The notes beneath the pieces are model-generated. The model had not been told where the DNA came from and did no database searches. It was given only the letters and a program-made list of their open reading frames with translations. A stretch of DNA of 64,000 nucleotides from Chloropicon primus. Lineage: Eukaryota; Chlorophyta; Chloropicophyceae; Chloropicales; Chloropicaceae. The DNA lies in the NCBI GenBank assembly GCA_023205875.1, contig CP060767.1:248001-312000 (forward strand), written 5' to 3'. Each line of letters opens with the position of its first letter. Position 1 is the stretch's first letter. This document shows positions 40,762 to 50,400 of this stretch, one piece after another. The position numbers and the translations under genes were made by a program.

Positions 40762-42636
40762 TCACGATGCGTCGCAGAAGGAGGGGCACTGCTCGTTCTC
40801 GCTGTAGTCCTCCAGTCCCAGGGCCCGCCGCGCTTCCTTCCAAAGCTCGTGCGTCTTCATCCTGTACCGCCGGGCCAGGGTGCTCTTGTCTCGCGTCACC
40901 AGGACGTTCAGGTGGTGCGGAATGCCCAGCTCCCTCGTCAGCAAGTAGTGGATGTCGGTGTACGCGCCGTAGAGCGGGTGCTCGGGCCAATACGGGTGAT
41001 CCCGACCCACCCGGTCGGGCTTGGGTTCCCTCAGCCTCCAGTTGCTCGCGATCGAGTACGAGTACTCCTGATCCGTCTGGTAGGGCGCGTACAGCTCCGT
41101 CGTCACCGGCCCGCTCTGGACCCCCGTGCTCTCGTACGCCAGCAGGAGGGCCCCGTGCTGCGTCAGGGTCTCCAGGTCCGAAGGGGGGATCCTCTCGTCC
41201 AAGCCGTTCAGAGTCACCACCGTGTAATTGTCCCCCTTCCGGAAGGACCACTCCCGGTCGCAGTGAAGCTCGCCGGCCCTGTCGTACCACCCGTCCCTCC
41301 AGTTCTGCCGCCACGCCTCGGGGTGCGAGGGGGACGAGTCCGTGCCCCTCACGTGCTCCAGCACCCTCTCCGACTCGCTGTCCATGAGCCAGCACCGGAG
41401 GGACTCCATGCCCGCCTCGCTCGCCAGGACCCGGTCCACCAGGGCCTGGACGGGGTCCTCGGCCTCCGGGGTCCACACCAAGTCGTTCTCTCCCGTGCGC
41501 TGCTCCCCCTCGCTGTCGTCGACCTGGCGGAGGAGGTCCGTGGTGAGCCCCAGCTGCTCCGGGCTCGCCGCGAACACCCAAGCCGCCTGGCAGAACTTGC
41601 GATGGGCGTGGAACCAAGGCTGCTGGTCCCTCTGGGACACCAGGACCTTCCCGTCGACCATCCACTTTGTGGTGGACCACAGGAAGCTCGGCCTCCTCGT
41701 CACCAGGGTCGTCGCGAAGGGGTGGCCCCGAGCCTTCTCGGTCTCCGAGGAGGGCATGTGGGCCACTTGGATCGACACGGGCTTGGTGGCGTCCTCCCTG
41801 GCGCTCCACTTGAGGGCGATCTCCTGGTAGAACACCATCGGGGGCGCGGGGTACTCCCGGATGTCGTTCAGCATGAAGTTCAGGGAGAAGAAGGACCCGT
41901 CGGTGGCGTTGAAGGGCAGCCCGTGCCCCTCGGGGAAGCTCCGGAGGTAGCACGACGTCCCCCCGAGGTCCTCGCTGCAGGTGGTGTCCCCGTGCGTCTC
42001 GAGCGAGTGCATCACGCCATTGTACTCGATGTGCACGTGGTGCGAGTACAGCGGCGGGTGCCCCAGCACTCGACCCGCCTCGTCCACCGGCGCGGCCAAC
42101 TTGCCTGTGATGAACTTGGCCCTCCTCGGCGCCGGAAGCGGGTGAACCCAAACCTGGTGCCAGTCGCTCCCTCCCATGCCGACGAAGGGACCGAACCGGT
42201 AGATCTGCCACCCCGTGCCGCCCGCCTCCCGGCCCTCCCCGTCATCCACCACCTCGCAGGTCCTCATGCTCACGTACCTCTCCTCCTTGGGGTAATCGTT
42301 GTGATTGGGAACGAAGGACTTGTCCCCGAAGAGGTAGGTGTTGAAGATGCCCTCCCTCGCCATGTCGATGGACTCCCACCCTCCAGCCTCGTCGCACTGC
42401 CTCGTCCTCTTCCTCACGTAGTCCGACATCTTGCCCCTCCTGTAGTCCCCGAGCGACAGCAACGCCTCGTCGTCGTCGTGGACCATCACACTTCGACGGC
42501 GCGCAGGCAACGAGGAAGCCGCGGCGGAGTCATGGCGGGTGGTTGGCCTCCGTCCCGCCAGGAACAAGTCCGCGGCAAGGACAAGGACAACGAGCAACCC
42601 GCAAGCAACGAGGGTGACGCGAGGAGGAGGCGCCAT
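40762..42636 (-). CDS. Membrane-anchored or secreted protein of unknown family, paralogue 1
   Basis: 624 residues. A hydrophobic segment at about 8-24 (TLVACGLLVVLVLAADLFLA) acts as signal anchor or signal peptide. The rest is an ectodomain with blocks shared by the three paralogues: MSDYVRKRTRQCDEAGGW, GWQIYRFGPFVG, YSHHVH, HGDTTCSEDLGGTSCYLR followed by PEGHGLPFN, MVFYQEIALKW, WFHAHR and GDNYTVVTLNGL. The spaced His pairs (HH, then HxH after the C-rich block and a beta-rich stretch) recall peptidylglycine/dopamine-beta type copper monooxygenases, but the third His of the first copper site is not found, so this is only a hypothesis. Part of the gene (41127-41727) is identical to paralogue 2. 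Confidence 0.7.
   Translation of the reverse strand: MAPPPRVTLVACGLLVVLVLAADLFLAGRRPTTRHDSAAASSLPARRRSVMVHDDDEALLSLGDYRRGKMSDYVRKRTRQCDEAGGWESIDMAREGIFNTYLFGDKSFVPNHNDYPKEERYVSMRTCEVVDDGEGREAGGTGWQIYRFGPFVGMGGSDWHQVWVHPLPAPRRAKFITGKLAAPVDEAGRVLGHPPLYSHHVHIEYNGVMHSLETHGDTTCSEDLGGTSCYLRSFPEGHGLPFNATDGSFFSLNFMLNDIREYPAPPMVFYQEIALKWSAREDATKPVSIQVAHMPSSETEKARGHPFATTLVTRRPSFLWSTTKWMVDGKVLVSQRDQQPWFHAHRKFCQAAWVFAASPEQLGLTTDLLRQVDDSEGEQRTGENDLVWTPEAEDPVQALVDRVLASEAGMESLRCWLMDSESERVLEHVRGTDSSPSHPEAWRQNWRDGWYDRAGELHCDREWSFRKGDNYTVVTLNGLDERIPPSDLETLTQHGALLLAYESTGVQSGPVTTELYAPYQTDQEYSYSIASNWRLREPKPDRVGRDHPYWPEHPLYGAYTDIHYLLTRELGIPHHLNVLVTRDKSTLARRYRMKTHELWKEARRALGLEDYSENEQCPSFCDAS
41127..41727. repeat. 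600-bp tract identical to 43164-43764
   Basis: By line-by-line reading this stretch matches 43164-43764 with constant offset 2037 and I find no difference, whereas sequence on both sides is clearly diverged in both DNA and protein. It lies wholly inside the coding regions of paralogues 1 and 2. Confidence 0.9.
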
Positions 42637-42858
42637 CGTCTCAGGTTTTCACTGCTGTGGTGGTTGGTTGCCCGCGGACGTTACGATTGCGGATCCACGG
42701 AGACGTTACGAGAAAAAAAATATTGAGATTGAGATCGAGGGGGCTGGAGGGACTTCGACGTCAAAAGGGTGATGGATGGACGGTGATGGATTCTACCTAC
42801 AGCAACAACAGCAAAGGAGTCCAAGGCTCCAGCTTGGTTTAGTTCGGCAAAGTAAAAT

Positions 42859-44661
42859 TTAGGCGGCCTCCGCTTGGATGGCTTGGACAGCCTGGTTGTA
42901 CACCTCGTGCTTCTTTGTGCCGTAGATGAGCCTCTCCTGGTCGTGGCCGGCGAGGATTTGGCCGACGAGGGGGAGCCCCAGCTCCTCCTTGAAGAGCCTG
43001 TTGAACTTTTCCTCGCGGGTGGTGGGGGGAAGGAGCTCGTAAGGGACCCCCCGGTACGTCTTTGGGGTCCAATTCGAAGCGAGGACGTACATCACGTGCA
43101 GGTCTGTGCTGTAGGGGGCGAAGACCTCCCAACTCGGCCCGTGCTCGCCCACGGCCTCGTCCGTGCTCTCGTACGCCAGCAGGAGGGCCCCGTGCTGCGT
43201 CAGGGTCTCCAGGTCCGAAGGGGGGATCCTCTCGTCCAAGCCGTTCAGAGTCACCACCGTGTAATTGTCCCCCTTCCGGAAGGACCACTCCCGGTCGCAG
43301 TGAAGCTCGCCGGCCCTGTCGTACCACCCGTCCCTCCAGTTCTGCCGCCACGCCTCGGGGTGCGAGGGGGACGAGTCCGTGCCCCTCACGTGCTCCAGCA
43401 CCCTCTCCGACTCGCTGTCCATGAGCCAGCACCGGAGGGACTCCATGCCCGCCTCGCTCGCCAGGACCCGGTCCACCAGGGCCTGGACGGGGTCCTCGGC
43501 CTCCGGGGTCCACACCAAGTCGTTCTCTCCCGTGCGCTGCTCCCCCTCGCTGTCGTCGACCTGGCGGAGGAGGTCCGTGGTGAGCCCCAGCTGCTCCGGG
43601 CTCGCCGCGAACACCCAAGCCGCCTGGCAGAACTTGCGATGGGCGTGGAACCAAGGCTGCTGGTCCCTCTGGGACACCAGGACCTTCCCGTCGACCATCC
43701 ACTTTGTGGTGGACCACAGGAAGCTCGGCCTCCTCGTCACCAGGGTCGTCGCGAAGGGGTGGCCGCCTCCCGGGTGCATGTGCTGCACGGCGCAGGACAC
43801 CGGCCGGGTCCGCCCCTCGCGGTCCCCGGCGCTCCACTTGAGGGCGATCTCCTGGTAGAACACCATCGGGGGCGCGGGGTACTCCCGGATGTCGTTCAGG
43901 TGAAACGTCAGGGCAAAGTGGTCGCCCGAGGAGGCGTTGAAGGGCAGCCCGTGACCCTCCGGGTAGGTCCTAAGATAGCACGACGTCCCCCCGAGGTCCT
44001 CGCTGCAGGTGGTGTCCCCGTGACTCTCCAAGCAGTGGTTCACGCCGTTGTACGCGATGTGCACGTGGTGGGAATACACGGGAGGGTGCCCCAGCACTCG
44101 ACCCGTCTCGTCCACCGGGGCAGATACCTTGCCGGTGATGAACTTGGCCCTCCTCGGCACCGGAAGGGGCCTCACCCAAACCTGGTGCCAGTCCGTGCCA
44201 CCGACGCCGACGAAGGGACCGAACCGGTAGATCTGCCACCCCGTGCCGCCCTCCTCCCGGCCCTCCCCGTCGTCCACCACCTCGCAGGCCCTGATGCTCA
44301 AGTACCTCTCCTCCTTGGGATCGAGGACTTTGGTTGGCTTGACAAACCTGTCCCCGAACAGGTAGGTGGACAGGACGCCTTCCCTCGCAGCATCCACGCT
44401 TCGCCACCCTCCAGCCTCGTCGCACTGCGCCGTCCTCTTCCTCACGTAGTCCGACATCTTGCCCCTCCGGTGCGCTCCCACCCCTCGCCCGTTATAACGT
44501 ACCGCGGACTCCTCCAGCGACCTCTTCGTAACGCTCGAGCTCTTCCTTGCTGGCGAAGAAGCCAAGTTGGTCCGAGAAAAGAAGAAGGCGAAGGCGACGA
44601 GAAGTATCGCCAGCACCAGGGCGGAGCCTCCTCCCCCCCGCCGAGAAGAACTCGACGCCAT
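42859..44661 (-). CDS. Membrane-anchored or secreted protein of unknown family, paralogue 2
   Basis: 600 residues from the ATG at 44661; the frame is open further upstream but without another plausible ATG near the hydrophobic segment. Residues about 13-29 (SALVLAILLVAFAFFFS) form a signal anchor. All family blocks of paralogue 1 are present: MSDYVRKRTAQCDEAGGW, GWQIYRFGPFVGVGGTDWHQ, YSHHVH, the HGDTTCSE block, MVFYQEIALKW and WFHAHR. It differs at the C-terminus (ELGLPLVGQILAGHDQERLI). The 3' half shares the 600-base identical tract with paralogue 1. It is separated by 222 bases from paralogue 1. Function unknown; see paralogue 1 for the copper-enzyme hypothesis. Confidence 0.7.
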   Translation of the reverse strand: MASSSSRRGGGGSALVLAILLVAFAFFFSRTNLASSPARKSSSVTKRSLEESAVRYNGRGVGAHRRGKMSDYVRKRTAQCDEAGGWRSVDAAREGVLSTYLFGDRFVKPTKVLDPKEERYLSIRACEVVDDGEGREEGGTGWQIYRFGPFVGVGGTDWHQVWVRPLPVPRRAKFITGKVSAPVDETGRVLGHPPVYSHHVHIAYNGVNHCLESHGDTTCSEDLGGTSCYLRTYPEGHGLPFNASSGDHFALTFHLNDIREYPAPPMVFYQEIALKWSAGDREGRTRPVSCAVQHMHPGGGHPFATTLVTRRPSFLWSTTKWMVDGKVLVSQRDQQPWFHAHRKFCQAAWVFAASPEQLGLTTDLLRQVDDSEGEQRTGENDLVWTPEAEDPVQALVDRVLASEAGMESLRCWLMDSESERVLEHVRGTDSSPSHPEAWRQNWRDGWYDRAGELHCDREWSFRKGDNYTVVTLNGLDERIPPSDLETLTQHGALLLAYESTDEAVGEHGPSWEVFAPYSTDLHVMYVLASNWTPKTYRGVPYELLPPTTREEKFNRLFKEELGLPLVGQILAGHDQERLIYGTKKHEVYNQAVQAIQAEAA

Positions 44662-45166
44662 CCTCGCTTTCCTCTCTCTCTCCAAAAAAAACCAGCGCCC
44701 CAGCCGCGGGTCTACCTGTGGACCACAGCACTTTTTTGGGCTACCCGCGCTCCAAGATGGATGGATGGATGAAGTTTTGGTTGGAGCATGCTTTGACACG
44801 ATATGGGGATGGGGATGGGGATTGGGAGGCAGAGAGAGGGTGGAGGGGGGTGGCACTGCAAGATTCACTGTCTCCTGCTCTTTCGATGGATCCCCTCATT
44901 CACTTGGCCTCTCTGCCTCTCCAGTCTGGGCAATCGAGAACTTTCGTGGTCCACATCGTGAGCGAGCTTTGGCACGATGGGAGGCAGAGAGGGGGCACTG
45001 TCTCCTGCTCTTTCGGTGGATCTTCTCACTCACTTGGTCTCTTTCACCTTGGACTCCTGTCTGTCGCGACACCGGATCGATCAAGGCCTCCTGGTGGTTG
45101 TGGTAGTTGTACACATACATAACATGATCTCGTCGTCGTTTCATTTACTCTTGTTGCTGCTGCTCT
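44662..45166. other. Intergenic region with imperfect direct repeats
   Basis: 505 bases. The sequence CACTGTCTCCTGCTCTTTCG occurs at about 44865-44884 and again at about 44997-45016, each followed by a similar GTGGATC..CTCACTTGG stretch, offset about 132 bases. No gene is seen. Confidence 0.5.
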
Positions 45167-47251
45167 CTACGCCTGCTCGGAGCCGTCGCGGAGGTCAAGC
45201 TGCTTTCGGGCCTCGTCGTAGTACCTGTGCTTGAAGGACTTGGCCATCCGGTCGCGCATGACGTCCTTGGGCGTGGACGCGAAGCTCACGTTGCTGAAGT
45301 ACCCGCCGTACTGCTCTTGCAGAGGGACGCCGTCGGCGAGCCATTTGACCGTCCCGTTGTCCTCCACGGACTTTAGGTAATCCGACTGCACGTTGTACTG
45401 CAGGTGCTCGCCGCTCGTGAAGGTCCCAAAGGCCTCAAAGTTCGGGCCCTTCCTCGGCCCGGTCGTCTCGTACACGAGCCAGAACCCCTGGTGCTGGAAG
45501 GTCGCGATGCTCTGGTTCCTCATCTCGTCGTGGACCCCGTTGAGGGTCACGATGGTGTAACTGTCCCCCTTCTTGAATTCCCAAGGCTTGCAGTGCACCT
45601 CGCCGGCCCTGTCGTACAAGTTCCCCTTCCAGTTCTGCTGCCACGCCTCCGGAAATTGGGAGGAGGAGTTCGTGGCGTCCACCCTCTCGAGAATCTTCTC
45701 CGCGTCGCTGGACCTGAGGTAGCACCTCAGGGATTCCAGCCCAGCTGTGCTGTTTCCCACCCTGGCCCTCAGGGCCTCCACCACGTCCTCGGCACCGTCC
45801 ACCGTCCAGACATAGTCGTAGTCAGACGGCTTGAGGTTGTTGACCTGGTCGTCCACCTTGAACAGGAGGTCAGAGGTCAGGCCGAGGTCCTCCGGGCTCG
45901 CCGCGAAGGCCCACATCGCCTTGAAGTAGGGCCGGTGGGCGTGGAACCAAGGCAGCTGGTCCTCGGGGGAGATGACCACTTTGCCATCGACGAGCCACTT
46001 GCCGGTGTTCCAAGTGTAGCTCGGCCTCTGGGCCACCATCCTGGTCGCGAAGGGGGAGCTCGACGAGGGCTTGGCGTGAAGCATCCCGGTCGAGATGGGC
46101 CTCAGGTCCTCGTCCGAGCTCCACTTGATGGCAATCTCCTGGAAGAACACCATCGGGGGCGCAGGGTAATCTCTCTTGTCAATCTGCAGAAAGTCCAGCG
46201 ACAGGTAATCCTCGCTCGCGTCGGATGTGTTGTACGGCATCCCGAGCCCTTCCGGGTAAGTGTGGAGGTAGCATGCCTTGCCCCCGTTCTCCTCGCTGCA
46301 CACGGTGTCCCCGTGGCTCTCCAGAACGTGCTCGAGCCCATTCACCTTGGTGTGCACGTGGTGGCTATAGATGGGCGGATACCCCAGGAACTCGCCGGTC
46401 ATCGACACCGGGCCGCAGAGCTTGCCGGTCAGGAACTTGGCCTTGCTGGACATGTTGGGCAGGGGGTGGACGTACGTCTGGTGCCAATCATAGCCCCCTG
46501 TCCCCACGTAGGGCCCCAAGCGGTAGATCTGCCAGCCGCTCTCCCCTCCCGCTTCCTCCGTGCCGCACGTCATCATCGACAGGTGCCTCTCCTCGTGAGC
46601 GTAACTCGCGCTGTGGTTGCCGTACAAGTAGCTGTTCAGCAAGTTCTCCCTCGCCATGTCGATCGAGACCCACCCCCCGGCTTCATCGCACTGCTCCCTC
46701 CTCAGGGCCACGTACCCGTCGAGCTTCCGGCGTCGGTAGTCCCCCAGGCTTTCCCTCTCAGCAGCAGCAGCAGCAGGAGGAGGAGGAGATTCAGCGGAGG
46801 AGGGAGGATCCACCACCTCCACCACCTCCTCCGTCACCTCCACCACCTCCTCCGTCTCCTCCACCCTCGGCAGCAGCACCTCGAGCTCGGTGTCGTGGTG
46901 CACCTCGTCCAGGAGGGCCTTGCTCCTCGTAGTCGTCGTCGCCGTCGTCGTCGTCGCGTGGCGATGGATAAGCTGCTTCTCCATGGCGGCGGCGTCAAGG
47001 CTCGCGTGACGGTGGTGAAGGGCCTCCGAGGTCTCGCCCTGGCCAGACCACCTGGCGACGCCAAGGGAGCCCAGCAGGACAAGGCCCAGGAGGAACGCCA
47101 TGGACAGCACACCGGGGAATCGCGACTTCCTGCGAAGTCGAGGGCCGAACCTCGCGGAGGAGGACGACGACGAGGAGCCTGACGGAGACCTGGACAGCAA
47201 CGGACTCCCGTGGTCCTTCCAACTGGACGACGCCAACGAAGTGGGCGGCAT
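45167..47251 (-). CDS. Membrane-anchored or secreted protein of unknown family, paralogue 3
   Basis: 694 residues, the longest of the three. Here the membrane segment is internal (about 50-67, GVLSMAFLLGLVLLGSLGVA), after a Ser/Arg-rich cytoplasmic head, so a type II membrane topology is likely. A Val/Glu-rich linker (about 135-155) precedes the ectodomain, which has GGWVSIDMARENLLNSYLYG, GWQIYRLGPYVGTGGYDWHQ, YSHHVH, HGDTVCSEENGGKACYLHTY, MVFFQEIAIKW and WFHAHR. It is more diverged from paralogues 1 and 2 than they are from each other and shares no identical tract. Several N-x-S/T sites suggest glycosylation. Confidence 0.7.
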   Translation of the reverse strand: MPPTSLASSSWKDHGSPLLSRSPSGSSSSSSSARFGPRLRRKSRFPGVLSMAFLLGLVLLGSLGVARWSGQGETSEALHHRHASLDAAAMEKQLIHRHATTTTATTTTRSKALLDEVHHDTELEVLLPRVEETEEVVEVTEEVVEVVDPPSSAESPPPPAAAAAERESLGDYRRRKLDGYVALRREQCDEAGGWVSIDMARENLLNSYLYGNHSASYAHEERHLSMMTCGTEEAGGESGWQIYRLGPYVGTGGYDWHQTYVHPLPNMSSKAKFLTGKLCGPVSMTGEFLGYPPIYSHHVHTKVNGLEHVLESHGDTVCSEENGGKACYLHTYPEGLGMPYNTSDASEDYLSLDFLQIDKRDYPAPPMVFFQEIAIKWSSDEDLRPISTGMLHAKPSSSSPFATRMVAQRPSYTWNTGKWLVDGKVVISPEDQLPWFHAHRPYFKAMWAFAASPEDLGLTSDLLFKVDDQVNNLKPSDYDYVWTVDGAEDVVEALRARVGNSTAGLESLRCYLRSSDAEKILERVDATNSSSQFPEAWQQNWKGNLYDRAGEVHCKPWEFKKGDSYTIVTLNGVHDEMRNQSIATFQHQGFWLVYETTGPRKGPNFEAFGTFTSGEHLQYNVQSDYLKSVEDNGTVKWLADGVPLQEQYGGYFSNVSFASTPKDVMRDRMAKSFKHRYYDEARKQLDLRDGSEQA

Positions 47252-47469
47252 GGTGCTCGAGCGCTTTGAGGAGCCAAGCCTCTATGAGGGGCGTTACGCC
47301 TTGCGCCTCGGAATAACGCCTTTCATCGAACGATTCGGGTTCCGTGGAGCAGATATCGTGCATTAAAAAGTATTTCATTCGAAGAGAGGCTTGAAGCTAA
47401 CAAAAATCTGTGCTGTGGTCGTCGAGAGACAGCGAAATCGATGGGGTCTCCATCCCAAGGCCAGGTAAA

Positions 47470-50400
47470 CTATTTACCGCCACCGCCGACCTCGCTCACC
47501 TCCCCCGGGGCTTGGACGGAGAAGACCTGCCTCTTGTCCTTGACGCCCTTGAAGGAGCGCATTCCCTTGTCATTGAGGTCGATGTCGACCCACTTGCCCT
47601 CGTTCGCGAACTCCATGCCCTTGAGGAAGCAGGACGGGTGGTCCCGGTCGTCCCCGAACCCGAGGACTTGGCTCAGGTCGGCGTAGGAGGACAAGTGAAT
47701 GTCTCCCGGCTTGGTGTTCTTCGCGACGCGGGCGGACAGGTTGACCATTGGGCCAAAGTAGTCGGCCCGGCCGGTCTGGACGTGGGGGGTCACCTTGGTG
47801 GGCATGCCGTAGCAGATGCCGATCTGGACGAGGACCATGTGCCGCATCTGCACGGACGAGCTGCGGGGAACCGTGCCGGAGAAATCCATGCTGCTCTGGC
47901 TGTCGAAGAGGCCGTCCAGGCTGTTGTGCTCGGGCGAGGACCAGGTCTCGCTGCTGCCCTGGCCCTGCGAGGAGGAGGAGGAGAAGGACGCCGTTCGCAG
48001 GTACTCCTCCATTTCCCTGTCGATGCTCTTGGGCCTGGGCCTCCTCACCTTGCTCAGGAAGCCCTCCTTCGCCTCCATCACGCTGTCGCTCGAGTTCCAG
48101 TCCGCCCGCCTGAGAATGAGCTGCAGGTGGACGCTCCAAGCGACGGCGTCGTCCACGGTGGGGAAGGACAGGAAGAAGCACCCCGTCCCGACCTCCTGGC
48201 TCTCGTACCCGTTGTACCTCGCCAGCAAGATTCGCACGGTCTGAGAAAAGTTGTCCACGGCCTTGCTCGCGAGACCCGACTTTTGGAAGGCCTGCGCGAC
48301 TCTGGGGTAGGTGAACACCAGGGCGACGTGCTCGCCGTGGGCGCCGGGAGCATTCTGCGCACCAACGGAGAGGATGCGCTGGGACTCCAAAGGTCCAAAG
48401 ACGTTAGTGCGGTCCTGCAGCACTTTGGGCAGCATCTCGATCAGCTTGACGGGCTGAGCAAAGTACCTGACGTCGTGGGCCCCCAAGTCCGTGACTTGTG
48501 TTTGACTCAAGGACAATCCCCTCTGCCACTTGCTGTCGAAGAAGGATGAGGAGAGCACAGTCTGGCCACCGCTCGCGATGCGTGCCAGCTCCAGAGCTTG
48601 CAGGATGCCCTTGTACTTGTAAGAGATCGTGTGACCTGAACCGTTTGATCTGTAGGTCTCAGAATCAAACAAGGAAAATTTCTCGATGTGGTCCACGTGG
48701 GCGGACATGGCAACGCAGGGGCCATTGAAGAGAGGGATGCCATCTCTCGAGTAGGGCGGCCCCGCTCTTCCAAACGCTTCGTTGATGGACTTTGGCCACG
48801 GGTACTCCATGAGCGTGGTCTGCGCTGCAAGAGTGAACCTCACGGCAGATGAAGAGGTCTTGAAAGCGATCATCATCATTTGCTGCGGACTGTCCACCTC
48901 CTCCACCGTGCGGATGACGTACCCGCCAAACTGGGAGACAAGGGCCTCAAGGGTAGAGGACACAATGTCCACAGCTTGGTGGTGCTCATTCGTGAAGTAC
49001 ATCGTGGCGTTGGCGTTTTCGTGCCCAGGCCGGTCCGAAGAGCTTCCCAATAGCCTCTTCCTCGACAAGGTCTTCTCCAGCTTGCTCGAAATGCTTCTGT
49101 CGAGCTTCTTCTTGGATACGATAATCGGATTCTTGTACTCTGGGACGAATTCTGGAGATCCCAGCTCGCCCGATGGCTCGGCACTCCTCTTCCCACCCAC
49201 GGAGGCCGTCTTGCTTGCACGCTCACGCTTTCCGATCAATGTGATGAAGTTTTCAACAACACCAAAGAAACGAGAGGGCTCGATGATCGCGCACACAATG
49301 GCAACCTTGCCGTCCATCGAGGGAACGATGTTCATGCCCTGTCCCTCGTCCACCATATCAACATCTCGGAGAGCTGGGAACACGCGCTCACAAACGGAAG
49401 ACCTCGCCGGAGACACTTGAAGAATGCGGATGGGAAGACCCTCTTCGCCAACTTCATAGCTGCCCAGGTCCTCGAAGATGGGGTATCCTGCTGCACCCTC
49501 ATCCCCGGTCGCCATCAACTGTCTCCAAGCAGCCTCGCTTACGAGAATCTGTCCTCCGTGGCCAACATCTGACAACATGCTCGTCGTCTGCCAAGGCTTG
49601 CCTCCATAAGCAACCCTCCTTGTCGTTGGATGAGACTTTGCCATGTAAGTGCCCCCTTTCGCAAAGTGCACTGCCATCCGCACCCTTGGTCCGGACCAAA
49701 CGTACTTGTTCCTGTACAACTTGGATTCGACTTTCTCGCACTCGTGCAGGTTCTGCACGGCTGGCGGCCAATCGTACTTGAGCAAGTCTTCCTGGACTTT
49801 GAAACAGAACAGCAAGGACGTGACCACGTTGGGGAACATGCACTGGAAAGCGTCTCCTTCCGTGTCCACCTCGTGGCCTCCGAGCTCGGCCAATGCGTTC
49901 CTCATGATCTCGTCATGGGCCTCTTGCAACAGGAGGTAGGCGTCCGCGTCTTGCTCGCAGAGCTTTGTGGACGACTGGATGTCGGTGAAAATGAAGATGC
50001 GGTCTTTGCTGTTGTCGGCGTCGAACGTGTAGGAGTCCGAGAGGCTGATGGATCCTTCCTCGGCACTAAGCTTGCCGGCCTTTGTTCCGGTACCCTGGAG
50101 GTAGGTGTACACGGAGTTGTTCAGCTTCCTCAGCCACCGTTCCTCCTTTGTTTTCGCATTTTGTCTCTTGATGTACCTTGCGACAAAGAAAGCAACGATT
50201 CCTGCTGTCAACAGACAGCCCAAAGTCACCCCCACACCGACACCAATGATGACTTGACTATTCATAATTCCCGAGTCTGGCATAGGCACTACTGCAGGGG
50301 ACCTGACCTTTGACGACGGCAAGCCTGCCATGCTGATCCCAACGACCTCCGCACTGAATAGCGTTCCATTGGTCACATCGTTTGGATCCAACAGACCTTG

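Noticed and set aside
40660-42726. 688-codon open frame on the plus strand
   Set aside because: It is the antisense shadow of paralogue 1; GC-rich third positions suppress stops on the opposite strand. The same holds for the long plus-strand frames at 42874-44772 and 45404-47182.
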